A stretch of 22,142 nt of DNA from a virus, in the IMG/VR virus record IMGVR_UViG_3300006919_000526, positions 1 through 22,142 of that record, one strand, 5' to 3'. The notes below the pieces were generated by a model that saw nothing but the letters and a program-made list of their open reading frames with translations, did no database searches and was not told the origin of the DNA. Within the stretch, counting starts at the first letter, position 1. Each line of letters starts with the position of its first letter. Made by a program: the position numbers and the translations under genes. Shown piece after piece: positions 1 through 6,343 of this stretch.

Positions 1-1
1 A

Positions 2-151
2 GAAGAGTTTCGTCAGCAGAATCGTGGAGATGTAGCACCTTCTGTTCCCCAATCACTCAAAGATGAACTTGATAGTCTGAGTTCTTCTAAAATGACTGAA
101 GATGAGGACGATGATGCAATGTCCTACTTTGCCCGTCTTGCCGAAGATTGA
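2..151 (+). CDS. C-terminal end of an acidic-tailed protein, possibly gp32 ssDNA-binding protein (partial)
   Basis: An open reading frame enters from the left edge and ends with TGA at 149-151. The visible 49 residues are hydrophilic, with a serine-rich spacer, then a cluster of acidic residues (TEDEDDDAM) and the ending SYFARLAED. A disordered, strongly acidic tail with a short hydrophobic or aromatic tip is the hallmark of single-strand DNA-binding proteins of the T4 gp32 kind, where the tail recruits replication and recombination partners. That family logic is the only basis for the identification, because the OB-fold core lies outside the window. Codons use more C and G at third positions than the AT-rich structural genes that follow. 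It is immediately followed by an intrinsic terminator and converges with gp53. Another acidic-tailed phage protein is possible. Confidence 0.45.
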   Translation, partial: EEFRQQNRGDVAPSVPQSLKDELDSLSSSKMTEDEDDDAMSYFARLAED

Positions 152-158
152 TAGAGTT

Positions 159-183
159 GGGGAGGGAAACCTCCCCCTTTTTT
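159..183 (+). terminator. Intrinsic (rho-independent) terminator
   Basis: A 7-bp perfect stem, GGGGAGG (159-165) with CCTCCCC (170-176), closes a GAAA tetraloop of the stable GNRA class. It is followed by one C and six T (178-183). It begins 8 bases after the stop codon of the left-edge gene and so terminates that plus-strand transcript. The T-run overlaps the reverse-strand stop codon of gp53 (182-184). Read on the minus strand the hairpin lacks a U-tract, so it should act mainly in one direction. Confidence 0.9.
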
Positions 184-835
184 ATGCAGGTGGTATGGTA
201 TTTCTAGTATTCTCTGTTATAATTAATCTTTCATCAATGTATTGAGAAGAAGTTTGATAAGTCATGATTTGTCTCATGTCATTCAAGAATTGTTGTAAGT
301 ATCTTGGTTTTAAAAGATATATATTAGATTTTTCTTGATTTTTTCTAACTTCGTATTCATAATTTGTAATTCCTCTGACTGGATTTAATTTTTGTGCAGT
401 ATAATCATCTGGATTAGGAATTTTAAAATCGCTATTAACTTCTTTTCCTTTTGGTAAAATTAATCGACCATTATTATCTTTTACTTCAGTTGTTTCATAG
501 TGGTGAATTGCATTGATGTCATCATACTTATTATTAGCGTATTCATATAGATGATAATTTGATAGAGGCCATTCATCTCTTATGTTAACAATACCTGCAG
601 TCATTATAACAACCCAATCTAGTTCTGCACTTCCATATAATTCTTCGGCAATCGTGTCTGGTCTTGCACCTTCTACAATTTCATACTTATTAAACAAAGT
701 AAAAACATTTTGGAGGTCATCACGAAGTTTGTTTCTTCTAAAAAGATTTTTTACCGCAACGTATTGATCAGAAGTATTTCTATTTGTCAGTGGTGATTGA
801 TAAAGTAAATTTGGTAGTTCTCTGAAATATCCCAT
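182..835 (-). CDS. 53: Baseplate wedge protein gp53
   Basis: The 217-aa product matches the T4 gp53 family, a wedge subunit that helps join wedges around the hub during baseplate assembly. The clearest signature is residues 58-82, ARPDTIAEELYGSAELDWVV followed by IMTAG. It has the same pattern as the T4 gp53 segment with RPEELANAIYG and the following YWVLLM, a LysM-like helix-turn-helix unit. The C-terminal part has a tyrosine-rich stretch (KPRYLQQFLNDMR) and no membrane or signal segment. The start lies one base after the gp48 stop, and its ribosome-binding site (AGGA in the mRNA, about 8 bases upstream) is inside the gp48 C-terminus, so the two genes are probably translationally coupled. 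It is the last gene of the minus-strand late operon and ends head-on against the left-edge gene. Confidence 0.85.
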   Translation of the reverse strand: MGYFRELPNLLYQSPLTNRNTSDQYVAVKNLFRRNKLRDDLQNVFTLFNKYEIVEGARPDTIAEELYGSAELDWVVIMTAGIVNIRDEWPLSNYHLYEYANNKYDDINAIHHYETTEVKDNNGRLILPKGKEVNSDFKIPNPDDYTAQKLNPVRGITNYEYEVRKNQEKSNIYLLKPRYLQQFLNDMRQIMTYQTSSQYIDERLIITENTRNTIPPA

Positions 836-836
836 T

Positions 837-2024
837 TTAGTATCCTGTTCCGCCTACGTCATCGTGATCACTATAATATACTGGTGATAACTCTTGAAAT
901 GCTAATTGCATCGTACTCGAAACTGGAGCACCATCAGCATAAGTAGCATAATTTCCTTCACCAGTATAATTAATGCTCATATTTGTGAGAGCACAAAGTT
1001 TAAACCTATTTAAATAATTACTTCCCTTACCAATATATGATAATTTAAAAATATTCGGAGTTTGCATAAACTTATCTCCTGGAGATGATATTGGACTCAT
1101 GTTTTGTTTAAAAACCCTCATGATATCTTTAACCATCACTGCTTCTTTTTGATATCTTGGAGTGAATTTAAATTCGAAATTAAATTGTCTTAAAGTTGGA
1201 CCACTAAATAATAATTCCATATTTGGATTTATTATTGATCCAGTTGCTCTTGCAAATAATTGATCTGTGCTTACGTTTGCTCCTAGACTAGAAACTGCCT
1301 GTGAAGCAAAAAATAACCGCAACGCAGCTTGTACTTTTCGATCTTGCGCTATTTTTGCAGCATCAATTGTACTTGATGCTAATGATGTTGCTAATTCTTC
1401 TGGACTACCAGAAGATATTCCCTTTAGAGCAGTGCCAATAGCAGCAGCATAAAAATTGTTTAAATTACTTTCGCCAAAATTTGTTGCATTAGTATCAGAT
1501 ACTTGTCCAGGAATTGGTAATATTATTGATCCCAACCGATTTTCTGCAGTAGGATTACGAGCACCTCCAACAAATGGGTTATCAAAAGCATTCTGGTTTC
1601 TTACATTAATTATTGTAGTTCCCTTTTCAATATAATCGGTTCCATCTTTATTCTTTTCAAATACCTTTACTTGCTCTCCTGATGTATAACTAATACCTTC
1701 TGATTTTTTTCTTTCATACTTAATAATATCAAATTTTATATGATCTTGATCAAGATTAATACTTGCTATGGGATATCTTAAATTTGATTCTAATTTTTTT
1801 ATATTACGTCCAGCACCCAATTTTTCTATTTTGGGATCTTTATTGTAATCAGCATGGTCTTCTGTTATTCCCTCTCTACGACCATCAGGACCATAAACAT
1901 TTCCAAGCACTTCATAGTATTGGGGGTTGCCAGCATTATTAGGAGTATTATTAGGAGTATTATTAGGAGTAGGTCTGGGTCTTCCTCCACTATATCTTGT
2001 TCTACTTGCTCCTGTGTATGTCAT
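837..2024 (-). CDS. 48: Baseplate tail-tube cap protein gp48
   Basis: The 395-aa product is a gp48-type tube cap, which sits on the baseplate hub beneath gp54 and prepares the platform for tail-tube polymerisation. Residues from about 270 onward carry the tube-like beta domain: LLFSGPTLRQFNFEFKFTPR, a helix (AVMVKDIMRVFKQNM), then NMSINYTGEGNYATYADGAP and MQLAFQELSPVY. This resembles the two-sheet tube fold shared by gp48, gp54 and gp19. The N-terminus is a low-complexity, proline/asparagine-rich linker containing three exact TPNN repeats. The start at 2024 has only a weak upstream purine run and lies 11 bases after the preceding stop. It is the third gene of the minus operon. In T4 gp48 sits directly beside gp54, whereas here the gp54-like gene is on the opposite strand across the divergent promoter. 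Confidence 0.8.
   Translation of the reverse strand: MTYTGASRTRYSGGRPRPTPNNTPNNTPNNAGNPQYYEVLGNVYGPDGRREGITEDHADYNKDPKIEKLGAGRNIKKLESNLRYPIASINLDQDHIKFDIIKYERKKSEGISYTSGEQVKVFEKNKDGTDYIEKGTTIINVRNQNAFDNPFVGGARNPTAENRLGSIILPIPGQVSDTNATNFGESNLNNFYAAAIGTALKGISSGSPEELATSLASSTIDAAKIAQDRKVQAALRLFFASQAVSSLGANVSTDQLFARATGSIINPNMELLFSGPTLRQFNFEFKFTPRYQKEAVMVKDIMRVFKQNMSPISSPGDKFMQTPNIFKLSYIGKGSNYLNRFKLCALTNMSINYTGEGNYATYADGAPVSSTMQLAFQELSPVYYSDHDDVGGTGY
1935..1970 (-). repeat. Three perfect 12-bp tandem units inside gp48
   Basis: The plus-strand unit ATTATTAGGAGT is present three times without a mismatch (1935-1946, 1947-1958, 1959-1970). On the coding strand each unit reads TPNN, giving an N-terminal linker that could change length by slippage without shifting frame. 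Confidence 0.9.
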
Positions 2025-2035
2025 TATCGTTTTTT

Positions 2036-2410
2036 CTAACTATTTAGAATGAATTTTTGAATTGGAAGCTCTCTTGCATCTGCAAGCTCATCTGGATATA
2101 TTTGGTATAATGATCCAACAACTTCTTCCCAAGAATATTGACGATATTGTCTCCAGTGATAATTGATTCCACGAAATCCCCAACGAAATATATCAGTAAC
2201 TGCCACCAAAGGATTTTGATCGTATTGTATTAGAGGAGTTTTCGGTCTATAAACAAATACATAATACTTTCCAACATCTGGAACAAGCGTAGAGTCACTA
2301 CTAAGAGCATTCATTAATTCCATCATGATATCATCGGCATCTTCTGTGCCAATTAGATTATCAACCACTCCACGAATGCGATTGCTATTAATGTCTGTTG
2401 GATATCTCAT
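2036..2410 (-). CDS. Conserved-looking protein of unknown function between gp4 and gp48
   Basis: The gene encodes 124 aa and I cannot assign it to a named family. Visible features are an N-terminal RYPTDINSNRIRG segment, an acidic helix (EDADDIMMELMNALSSD), then a strongly aromatic block: YYVFVYRPKTPLIQYDQNP, LVAVTDIFRWGFRGINYHW, RQYRQYSWEEVVGSLYQIYP. The density of W/Y/F with regularly spaced R and H suggests a small folded protein-interaction domain. There is no signal peptide or membrane helix. The ATG overlaps the gp4 stop by 4 bases (ATGA arrangement), with a GGGA ribosome-binding motif inside gp4, so it is translationally coupled to the head-completion protein. Its position between gp4 and gp48 suggests a virion structural or assembly role, which is inference only. 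Confidence 0.75.
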   Translation of the reverse strand: MRYPTDINSNRIRGVVDNLIGTEDADDIMMELMNALSSDSTLVPDVGKYYVFVYRPKTPLIQYDQNPLVAVTDIFRWGFRGINYHWRQYRQYSWEEVVGSLYQIYPDELADARELPIQKFILNS

Positions 2411-2847
2411 TTATGAATTCCCAATTCGTCTTCGGTGATTACTTTAAATTCCCATTGACGATCTTCACAGAAATCTTTTGCTGCTCTCCACTTTGCCTGA
2501 TTTCTTACATACTCTTTGACTTCGTAAATATATCCTTTAGTCTTTCTTTTTGGTCTTATTGGTTCAACACACTGCTTTTTGGGTTTTACCTCAATTAGCA
2601 TTTTTTTAATTGCACCATTAGATTCTTTTACTTTGATGTAGAAGTCAGGATAGTAACGATGAATTCTATTATCCAATGGTGAACGATAAGGGAGTGCAAT
2701 TTCTTCACTTGCCCATTCTAAAATATTTTCATTCTTATCACAATAAACCATAAACTTTCGCTCCCATAGAGAACGATATACTATATTTGATGGATTACCT
2801 TTATATTTTTTAGGAAAGGATGGTTGGTATTTTCCTTTATATGCCAT
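2407..2847 (-). CDS. 4: Head completion protein gp4 with PD-(D/E)xK nuclease-like fold
   Basis: The 146-aa product matches the T4 gp4 (gp50/gp65) head-completion family, needed to finish the DNA-filled head before tail joining. The sequence carries the residues of a TnsA/restriction-type nuclease core: W28-E29 in YRSLWERKF, D68 in RYYPDFYIKV, and E86-x-K88 in LIEVKPK. This is the classic E, D, ExK constellation, so the acidic site is intact rather than decayed. The length is close to T4 gp4 (about 150 aa). It is the first gene of the minus operon. Its start codon sits 33 bases beyond a CTAAATA box on the same strand (2887 to 2881), and no strong Shine-Dalgarno sequence is visible in the leader. 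A nicking or DNA-end trimming activity is plausible from the fold but is not shown by the sequence. Confidence 0.85.
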   Translation of the reverse strand: MAYKGKYQPSFPKKYKGNPSNIVYRSLWERKFMVYCDKNENILEWASEEIALPYRSPLDNRIHRYYPDFYIKVKESNGAIKKMLIEVKPKKQCVEPIRPKRKTKGYIYEVKEYVRNQAKWRAAKDFCEDRQWEFKVITEDELGIHK

Positions 2848-2854
2848 CTAAATA
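2848..2854 (+). promoter_or_regulatory. Late promoter box for the plus-strand tail operon
   Basis: The sequence CTAAATA lies immediately after the gp4 start codon complement and 34 bases before the gp54-like ATG at 2889. It matches the T4 late consensus TATAAATA at 6 of 7 aligned positions and fits the CTAAATA variant I associate with T4-like cyanophages. No -35 element is visible, as expected for late promoters that use the phage sigma factor gp55. Confidence 0.65.
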
Positions 2855-2880
2855 CTTAATAATGTAGGATTCGTATAAGG

Positions 2881-2887
2881 TATTTAG
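2881..2887 (-). promoter_or_regulatory. Late promoter box for the minus-strand gp4-gp53 operon
   Basis: Plus-strand TATTTAG is CTAAATA on the minus strand, 33 bases before the gp4 start codon and just upstream of the gp54-like ATG on the other strand. It faces the plus-strand box at 2848-2854 with 26 bases between the two, so the two transcripts would start inside each other's promoter region. Confidence 0.65.
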
Positions 2888-2888
2888 G

Positions 2889-3644
2889 ATGCCAAGGATA
2901 AATGACTTAAAAGTAGGTGCTATCGAAAGAAGTCAAATTACCAATGTATCATTATCGAATTATTATCAAGTTCATATGACTGGACTTTCGGAAGGAAGTG
3001 GTCTTATGAAATTTCTTAAAAAATATGGATTAAAGGTGGATTGGTTGAGCAATAATCTTGGATTGATGTGTTCTGAGGCAACACTTCCCACTAGTTCTCT
3101 TGCCACAGCAGAGGTAAAAGATAATTTTCATGGTATTAATGAGCAATATGCTCATACGAGATTATATACCGATAGTGATTTTACTTTTTATCTTGATGGG
3201 GATTATCGAGTTTTGAAATTTTTTGAGGGTTGGATAGATTATGTTGCCGGTGAAAATAATTATCCAGTGAATAAGCAAGGTGGTCAAGTTTCGGTAGCAC
3301 ATGATGGATATTATAAAAGATTCAATTATCCTTTAGATCCCATTGATGGGTATAAATTGGATGGACTGTATATAACAAAGGGTGAAAAAGATTCAAACGA
3401 AAGAGAGAGACCAATTATATCCTATAGATTTTTTCATGCTTTTCCTAAAGCAATTACTTCTATTCCAGTTTCTTATGGAAGTGCAGAAGTTTTAAGAGTT
3501 ACAGTTTCTTTTGCTTATGATAGGTATATTGTTGAGCAATATAGAGGATGGAATAAAGGTCCTTTTCATGATTATCCTACTAATAAAACAGGATTGAACA
3601 TTGATGGGGATGATCAAGTAGGTCTTCCTCCTGGCGTGGGGTAA
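2889..3644 (+). CDS. 54: Baseplate tail-tube initiator, gp54-like
   Basis: The 251-aa product resembles the tube-initiator class that sits on gp48 and nucleates gp19 tube assembly. Supporting features are an N-terminal strand-rich region (NYYQVHMTGLSEGSGLMKFL), the middle segment LMCSEATLPTSSLATAEVKD, and a C-terminal tube-type hairpin: RFFHAFPKAITSIPVSYGSA, then VLRVTVSFAYDRYIVEQY. The pattern of a strand, the proline turn IPVSY, and a final strand ending in F-Y-R-Y is typical of tail-tube and tube-like proteins. The tail after residue 230 is glycine- and proline-rich and probably flexible. The start is chosen because AAGG lies 8-12 bases upstream and the late box lies just before it. It is the first gene of the plus operon. 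A tube-related protein other than gp54 is possible, so the specific number is less certain than the fold. Confidence 0.6.
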   Translation: MPRINDLKVGAIERSQITNVSLSNYYQVHMTGLSEGSGLMKFLKKYGLKVDWLSNNLGLMCSEATLPTSSLATAEVKDNFHGINEQYAHTRLYTDSDFTFYLDGDYRVLKFFEGWIDYVAGENNYPVNKQGGQVSVAHDGYYKRFNYPLDPIDGYKLDGLYITKGEKDSNERERPIISYRFFHAFPKAITSIPVSYGSAEVLRVTVSFAYDRYIVEQYRGWNKGPFHDYPTNKTGLNIDGDDQVGLPPGVG

Positions 3645-3650
3645 TAAATA
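3644..3650 (+). promoter_or_regulatory. Candidate late promoter box before gp26
   Basis: ATAAATA overlaps the stop of the gp54-like gene and lies 26 bases upstream of the gp26 start. It agrees with the T4 late consensus TATAAATA at 7 of 8 positions, the first base being A instead of T. It would allow gp26 and downstream hub genes to be transcribed independently of the upstream late promoter. Confidence 0.5.
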
Positions 3651-3676
3651 ATCATACCTGAATTGTATCAAACAGT

Positions 3677-4399
3677 ATGCCTTTACCCAAGATTTCGACA
3701 CCGACATATGAGTTGGAATTGCCTTCAAATGGAAAATTAATTAAATATCGTCCATTTCTTGTAAAAGAAGAAAAAATTCTTATCATGGCACTGGAGAGTG
3801 AAGATCTTAAACAAATTTCAAATGCAATTAAAACTGTTATATCAGATTGTATTATTACAAGAGGAATTAAAGTAGATCAGTTATCAACTTTTGATATTGA
3901 ATATTTGTTTTTAAATGTTCGTGCAAAATCCGTAGGAGAATCTGTAGAAGTAAGTGTAACATGTCCAGATGATGGAGAAACACAATTACAAGTTGAAATT
4001 GATATTGATTTAATTAAGGTTCAAAAGAATCCTAATCATAGTAATATTATTAAATTGGATGATAATCTTTCGGTTAAAATGAAATATCCATCTTTAAATC
4101 AATTTGTTGAAAGTAATTTTGAAGTTGATAATAAAAATGAACAAGTTGATAAGTCTATTCAAGTGATAGCATCTTGCATTGGTCAAGTATTTACTGATGA
4201 AGAATCTTGGGATGCTTCTGATTGTAGTAAGAAAGAATTGAATGATTTCATCGAGCAAATGAATACCAAACAATTTAAGAAAATTGAAGAATTCTTTAAC
4301 ACGATGCCAAAATTATCACATACAATTAATGTGAAGAATCCAAAGACAGGTGTGGAGTCAGAAGTTGTATTGGAAGGGTTAGCAAGTTTTTTCAGTTAG
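3677..4399 (+). CDS. 26: Baseplate hub assembly protein gp26 (zero-frame product)
   Basis: The 240-aa product fits the T4 gp26 family (T4_baseplate, PF12322), a factor needed to assemble the central hub. It begins MPLPKISTPTYELELPSNGK and continues YRPFLVKEEKILIMALESED, the characteristic opening of this family. Next comes a helical region with CIITRGIKVDQLSTFDIEYL and then a small beta domain (VSVTCPDDGETQLQVEIDID) with a proline-glycine turn. T4 gp26 is about 200 aa, so this one is slightly longer. The last codons before the stop contain a T TTT TTC heptamer that permits a -1 slip into a 62-codon downstream frame. The gene therefore probably makes two proteins, 240 and 301 aa, in the manner of tail assembly chaperones. 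It follows the gp54-like gene after 32 bases with its own late-type box. Confidence 0.75.
   Translation: MPLPKISTPTYELELPSNGKLIKYRPFLVKEEKILIMALESEDLKQISNAIKTVISDCIITRGIKVDQLSTFDIEYLFLNVRAKSVGESVEVSVTCPDDGETQLQVEIDIDLIKVQKNPNHSNIIKLDDNLSVKMKYPSLNQFVESNFEVDNKNEQVDKSIQVIASCIGQVFTDEESWDASDCSKKELNDFIEQMNTKQFKKIEEFFNTMPKLSHTINVKNPKTGVESEVVLEGLASFFS
4387..4393 (+). promoter_or_regulatory. Candidate programmed -1 ribosomal frameshift site
   Basis: In the gp26 frame the heptamer reads T TTT TTC, the canonical X XXY YYZ slippery form, two codons before the gp26 stop (TAG 4397-4399). A -1 slip leaves both tRNAs paired in the first two positions and continues with CAG (4393-4395) into an open frame to TAG at 4579-4581. 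The new frame has no ATG before 4489. I see no convincing downstream stem-loop or pseudoknot, and no obvious Shine-Dalgarno stimulator at the usual distance upstream. Confidence 0.65.
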
Positions 4400-4581
4400 C
4401 GCTGGCTCATGAGAGTTTGGAAAATTATTACAAAACAAACTTTGCCTTGATTCAGCACCATAAATATTCATTGACGGAACTAGAAAATATGATACCTTGG
4501 GAAAGAGAAATATATGTTTCTCTTTTGCAACAATATATTGAGGAAGAAAATTTAAAACAGCAAAAACAGAGTGGTATTTAG
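4393..4581 (+). CDS. 62-codon -1-frame extension of gp26, in the position of T4 gene 51
   Basis: This open frame continues from the gp26 slippery site and encodes a well-formed, charged helical peptide: QLALAHESLENYYKTNFALI, QHHKYSLTELENMIPWEREI, YVSLLQQYIEEENLKQQKQS, GI. The SLTELENM-PWERE-YVSLL-EEE pattern looks selected rather than random. No standard start with a ribosome-binding site exists near its beginning: the only ATG (4489) would give a 30-residue fragment, and TTG 4417 is the nearest alternative. Expression as a gp26 fusion of 239+62 = 301 aa by -1 frameshifting is the simplest reading. In T4, gene 51 (hub assembly) directly follows gene 26, so this extension may be the functional counterpart, although 62 aa is far shorter than T4 gp51. 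It ends 11 bases inside the next gene's GTG start. Confidence 0.65.
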   Translation, partial: QLALAHESLENYYKTNFALIQHHKYSLTELENMIPWEREIYVSLLQQYIEEENLKQQKQSGI

Positions 4582-6340
4582 TAGTCAAAGTTTTACGGCA
4601 CCTACTTTAGATAAAAAACCAAAGTTGGGGAAGAAAATGATTTCTTCTTCAGTTTTTCGTGGTGCCTTTAAATCTATTGGAAAATCGACTACTATCAAAA
4701 TTCCTAAAGGAATGCAAATAGGGGCAAGTAAGTCTTATGTTGATCCAAGTTATTTAAGAAAAGAAGAAAGCACGCCAATTGAACAAACATTAGTAGAAAC
4801 AAACAATATTCTTATAGAAATACAAAATCAGTTAGCAACTGATTTTGCTTATAGGATTGCAAAAGAGAAAGAAGATATACAAAAAATAAAAATTACATCT
4901 GATAAGGAAAAAAAGAGTAGGGCAGAAGCAGGTGTAGAAAGTGTAAAAAAAATTGGTGGTTTTGTTAAAAATCAAGTTGATAAAGTTACTACTCCTGTAA
5001 AAGGATTTTTTCAAAAAATACTTGACTTTTTTGGTGCCATTATTACTGGATTTGTAGTTAATAAGGCGATTGATTGGTTAACAAAACCAGGTAATGCTGA
5101 AAAAATAGCGGGGATATTTACTTTTATTGGGAAACATTGGAAACCAATTCTTGCTGTTATTGGCGGTTTTCTTTTAACTAATGTTGTATTAAAAATTTAT
5201 CGATTATATAAACTTATCCGTGGAGCACTGAGACTTATTGGTATTGGTAGACGTGGTGCTGGTGCTGGTGCTGGTGATGCTATAAGGAGAGGTGGTTTAA
5301 TTAGAAATGCTGCCGGTGGTAGAAGAGGTGTTAATGTTGAGATGGAAAGAATTACCAGAGCAAAACCTGGTTCTGGTGGACTACTTCATGAGAGAGTAGA
5401 TGTATATAAGAGAACTAAAAATCCAGTAGCAAAGGCAGTTCAAAAAGCAGAAGTATTATCAAAGTTAGCTGGTAAAAAGGTAGTAAAAGCACTTGGTGCA
5501 AAAGGTCTCATGAAATTTTTGAGACCAGTATTTAAAAGAGTACCTGTATTTGGAGCACTAATTGATTTTGCCGTGTCTCTTGCTCTTGGAGAGCCAATAG
5601 GTAGGGCAGCAGCAAAGTCGGTTGGTATGTTGCTTGGTAGTGCTTTAGGAACATTAATTCCAATTCCTGGTGTTGGAACATTTGCTGGGGGTTTACTTGG
5701 TGACTTTGTTGGTGGTAAAATTTACGATGCAATTGTTGGAGAAAAACAGGAAGATCCTTTAAAAATGAATAGAGGTGGTATTGTTCCTGGACCCAATATT
5801 AATAAGGACATTGTGCCAATACTTGCTACTCCTGGAGAGGCTGTTGTCCCTAAAAAAGAAACAGCAAGATTTTCGGGATTTTTATCTGATATTATTAGTA
5901 ATGGTGGAGAATTATTTGAGAAAATGTTTCTCTCATTGAGAAAACAAGAATATAATAATAATATATTTAAAGAAGCGAATGAAAAATTTGAAGAATCTAT
6001 AGAAGTGCTTTCCAAGTACTTTAAAAAAGAAACATTAAAAGCGCTTGATCCCAACTTATATAATAAATTATATGGTGCCATTGGAGGACCACGAGATTCA
6101 ATGGCAAATAAATCTTTGAATCCTGTGAAGAAAAATACTTCAAACATGTCAATGAGATCTATGAATAGGTCTCCATCGATTACAATGTTGCCTCCGATAA
6201 GTGCTGCCACTAATTTATCTGCTTCTAAAGTAAATTCAACACCCTCTGGTGGAGATTCGATAATTGCACTTGATGCAGAGGATAATGATAATTTTTATGT
6301 TTCATACTACACTGCATCTTCTCTTGGATTGGGAGTGTAA
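4571..6340 (+). CDS. Tape-measure-like tail/hub protein with hydrophobic helices
   Basis: The 589-aa product is close in length to the T4 tail-length determinant gp29 (590 aa), but I see no direct sequence match. Features in order: a charged helical, coiled-coil-like part (about 65-135); a hydrophobic helix at 153-164 (FFGAIITGFVVN); a second at about 181-213 (KHWKPILAVIGGFLLTNVVL); a basic, glycine-rich linker (IGRRGAGAGAGDAIRRGG); a long glycine/alanine hydrophobic stretch at 327-390; then RGGIVPGP (401-408) and ILATPGEAVVPKK. The last motif closely resembles the GGxVPG...VPAxLTPGEfV segment that recurs in phage tape-measure proteins. The C-terminus is helical and charged. GTG 4571 gives the longest form, but it has no nearby ribosome-binding site. 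ATG 4637, preceded by GGGGAAG, is an equally good start (567 aa). The N-terminal half is related to that of the next gene. Confidence 0.6.
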   Translation: MVFSSQSFTAPTLDKKPKLGKKMISSSVFRGAFKSIGKSTTIKIPKGMQIGASKSYVDPSYLRKEESTPIEQTLVETNNILIEIQNQLATDFAYRIAKEKEDIQKIKITSDKEKKSRAEAGVESVKKIGGFVKNQVDKVTTPVKGFFQKILDFFGAIITGFVVNKAIDWLTKPGNAEKIAGIFTFIGKHWKPILAVIGGFLLTNVVLKIYRLYKLIRGALRLIGIGRRGAGAGAGDAIRRGGLIRNAAGGRRGVNVEMERITRAKPGSGGLLHERVDVYKRTKNPVAKAVQKAEVLSKLAGKKVVKALGAKGLMKFLRPVFKRVPVFGALIDFAVSLALGEPIGRAAAKSVGMLLGSALGTLIPIPGVGTFAGGLLGDFVGGKIYDAIVGEKQEDPLKMNRGGIVPGPNINKDIVPILATPGEAVVPKKETARFSGFLSDIISNGGELFEKMFLSLRKQEYNNNIFKEANEKFEESIEVLSKYFKKETLKALDPNLYNKLYGAIGGPRDSMANKSLNPVKKNTSNMSMRSMNRSPSITMLPPISAATNLSASKVNSTPSGGDSIIALDAEDNDNFYVSYYTASSLGLGV

Positions 6341-6343
6341 TAA

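Noticed and set aside
582-767. Plus-strand open frame over gp53, and similar opposite-strand frames over gp48 (1267-1452, 1854-2039)
   Set aside because: They lie entirely inside well-supported genes on the other strand, lack ribosome-binding sites and have low-quality, composition-driven sequences.
4460-4466. ATAAATA inside the gp26 -1-frame extension as a late promoter for the tape-measure-like gene
   Set aside because: It is 105 bases from the GTG start, lies within coding sequence, and such a 7-mer is expected by chance in AT-rich DNA.
4397-4581. Sequencing error causing an apparent break in gp26
   Set aside because: The six-T run could hide an indel, but the position (slippery heptamer two codons before the stop, helical extension, gp51 neighbourhood) fits programmed frameshifting better. 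It remains a possibility to be tested by conservation.
5722-6210. 162-aa minus-strand frame inside the tape-measure-like gene (also 6307-6816)
   Set aside because: The hydrophobic, phenylalanine- and leucine-rich product is the usual mirror image of an AT-rich coding strand. The plus-strand protein has recognisable motifs over the same bases.
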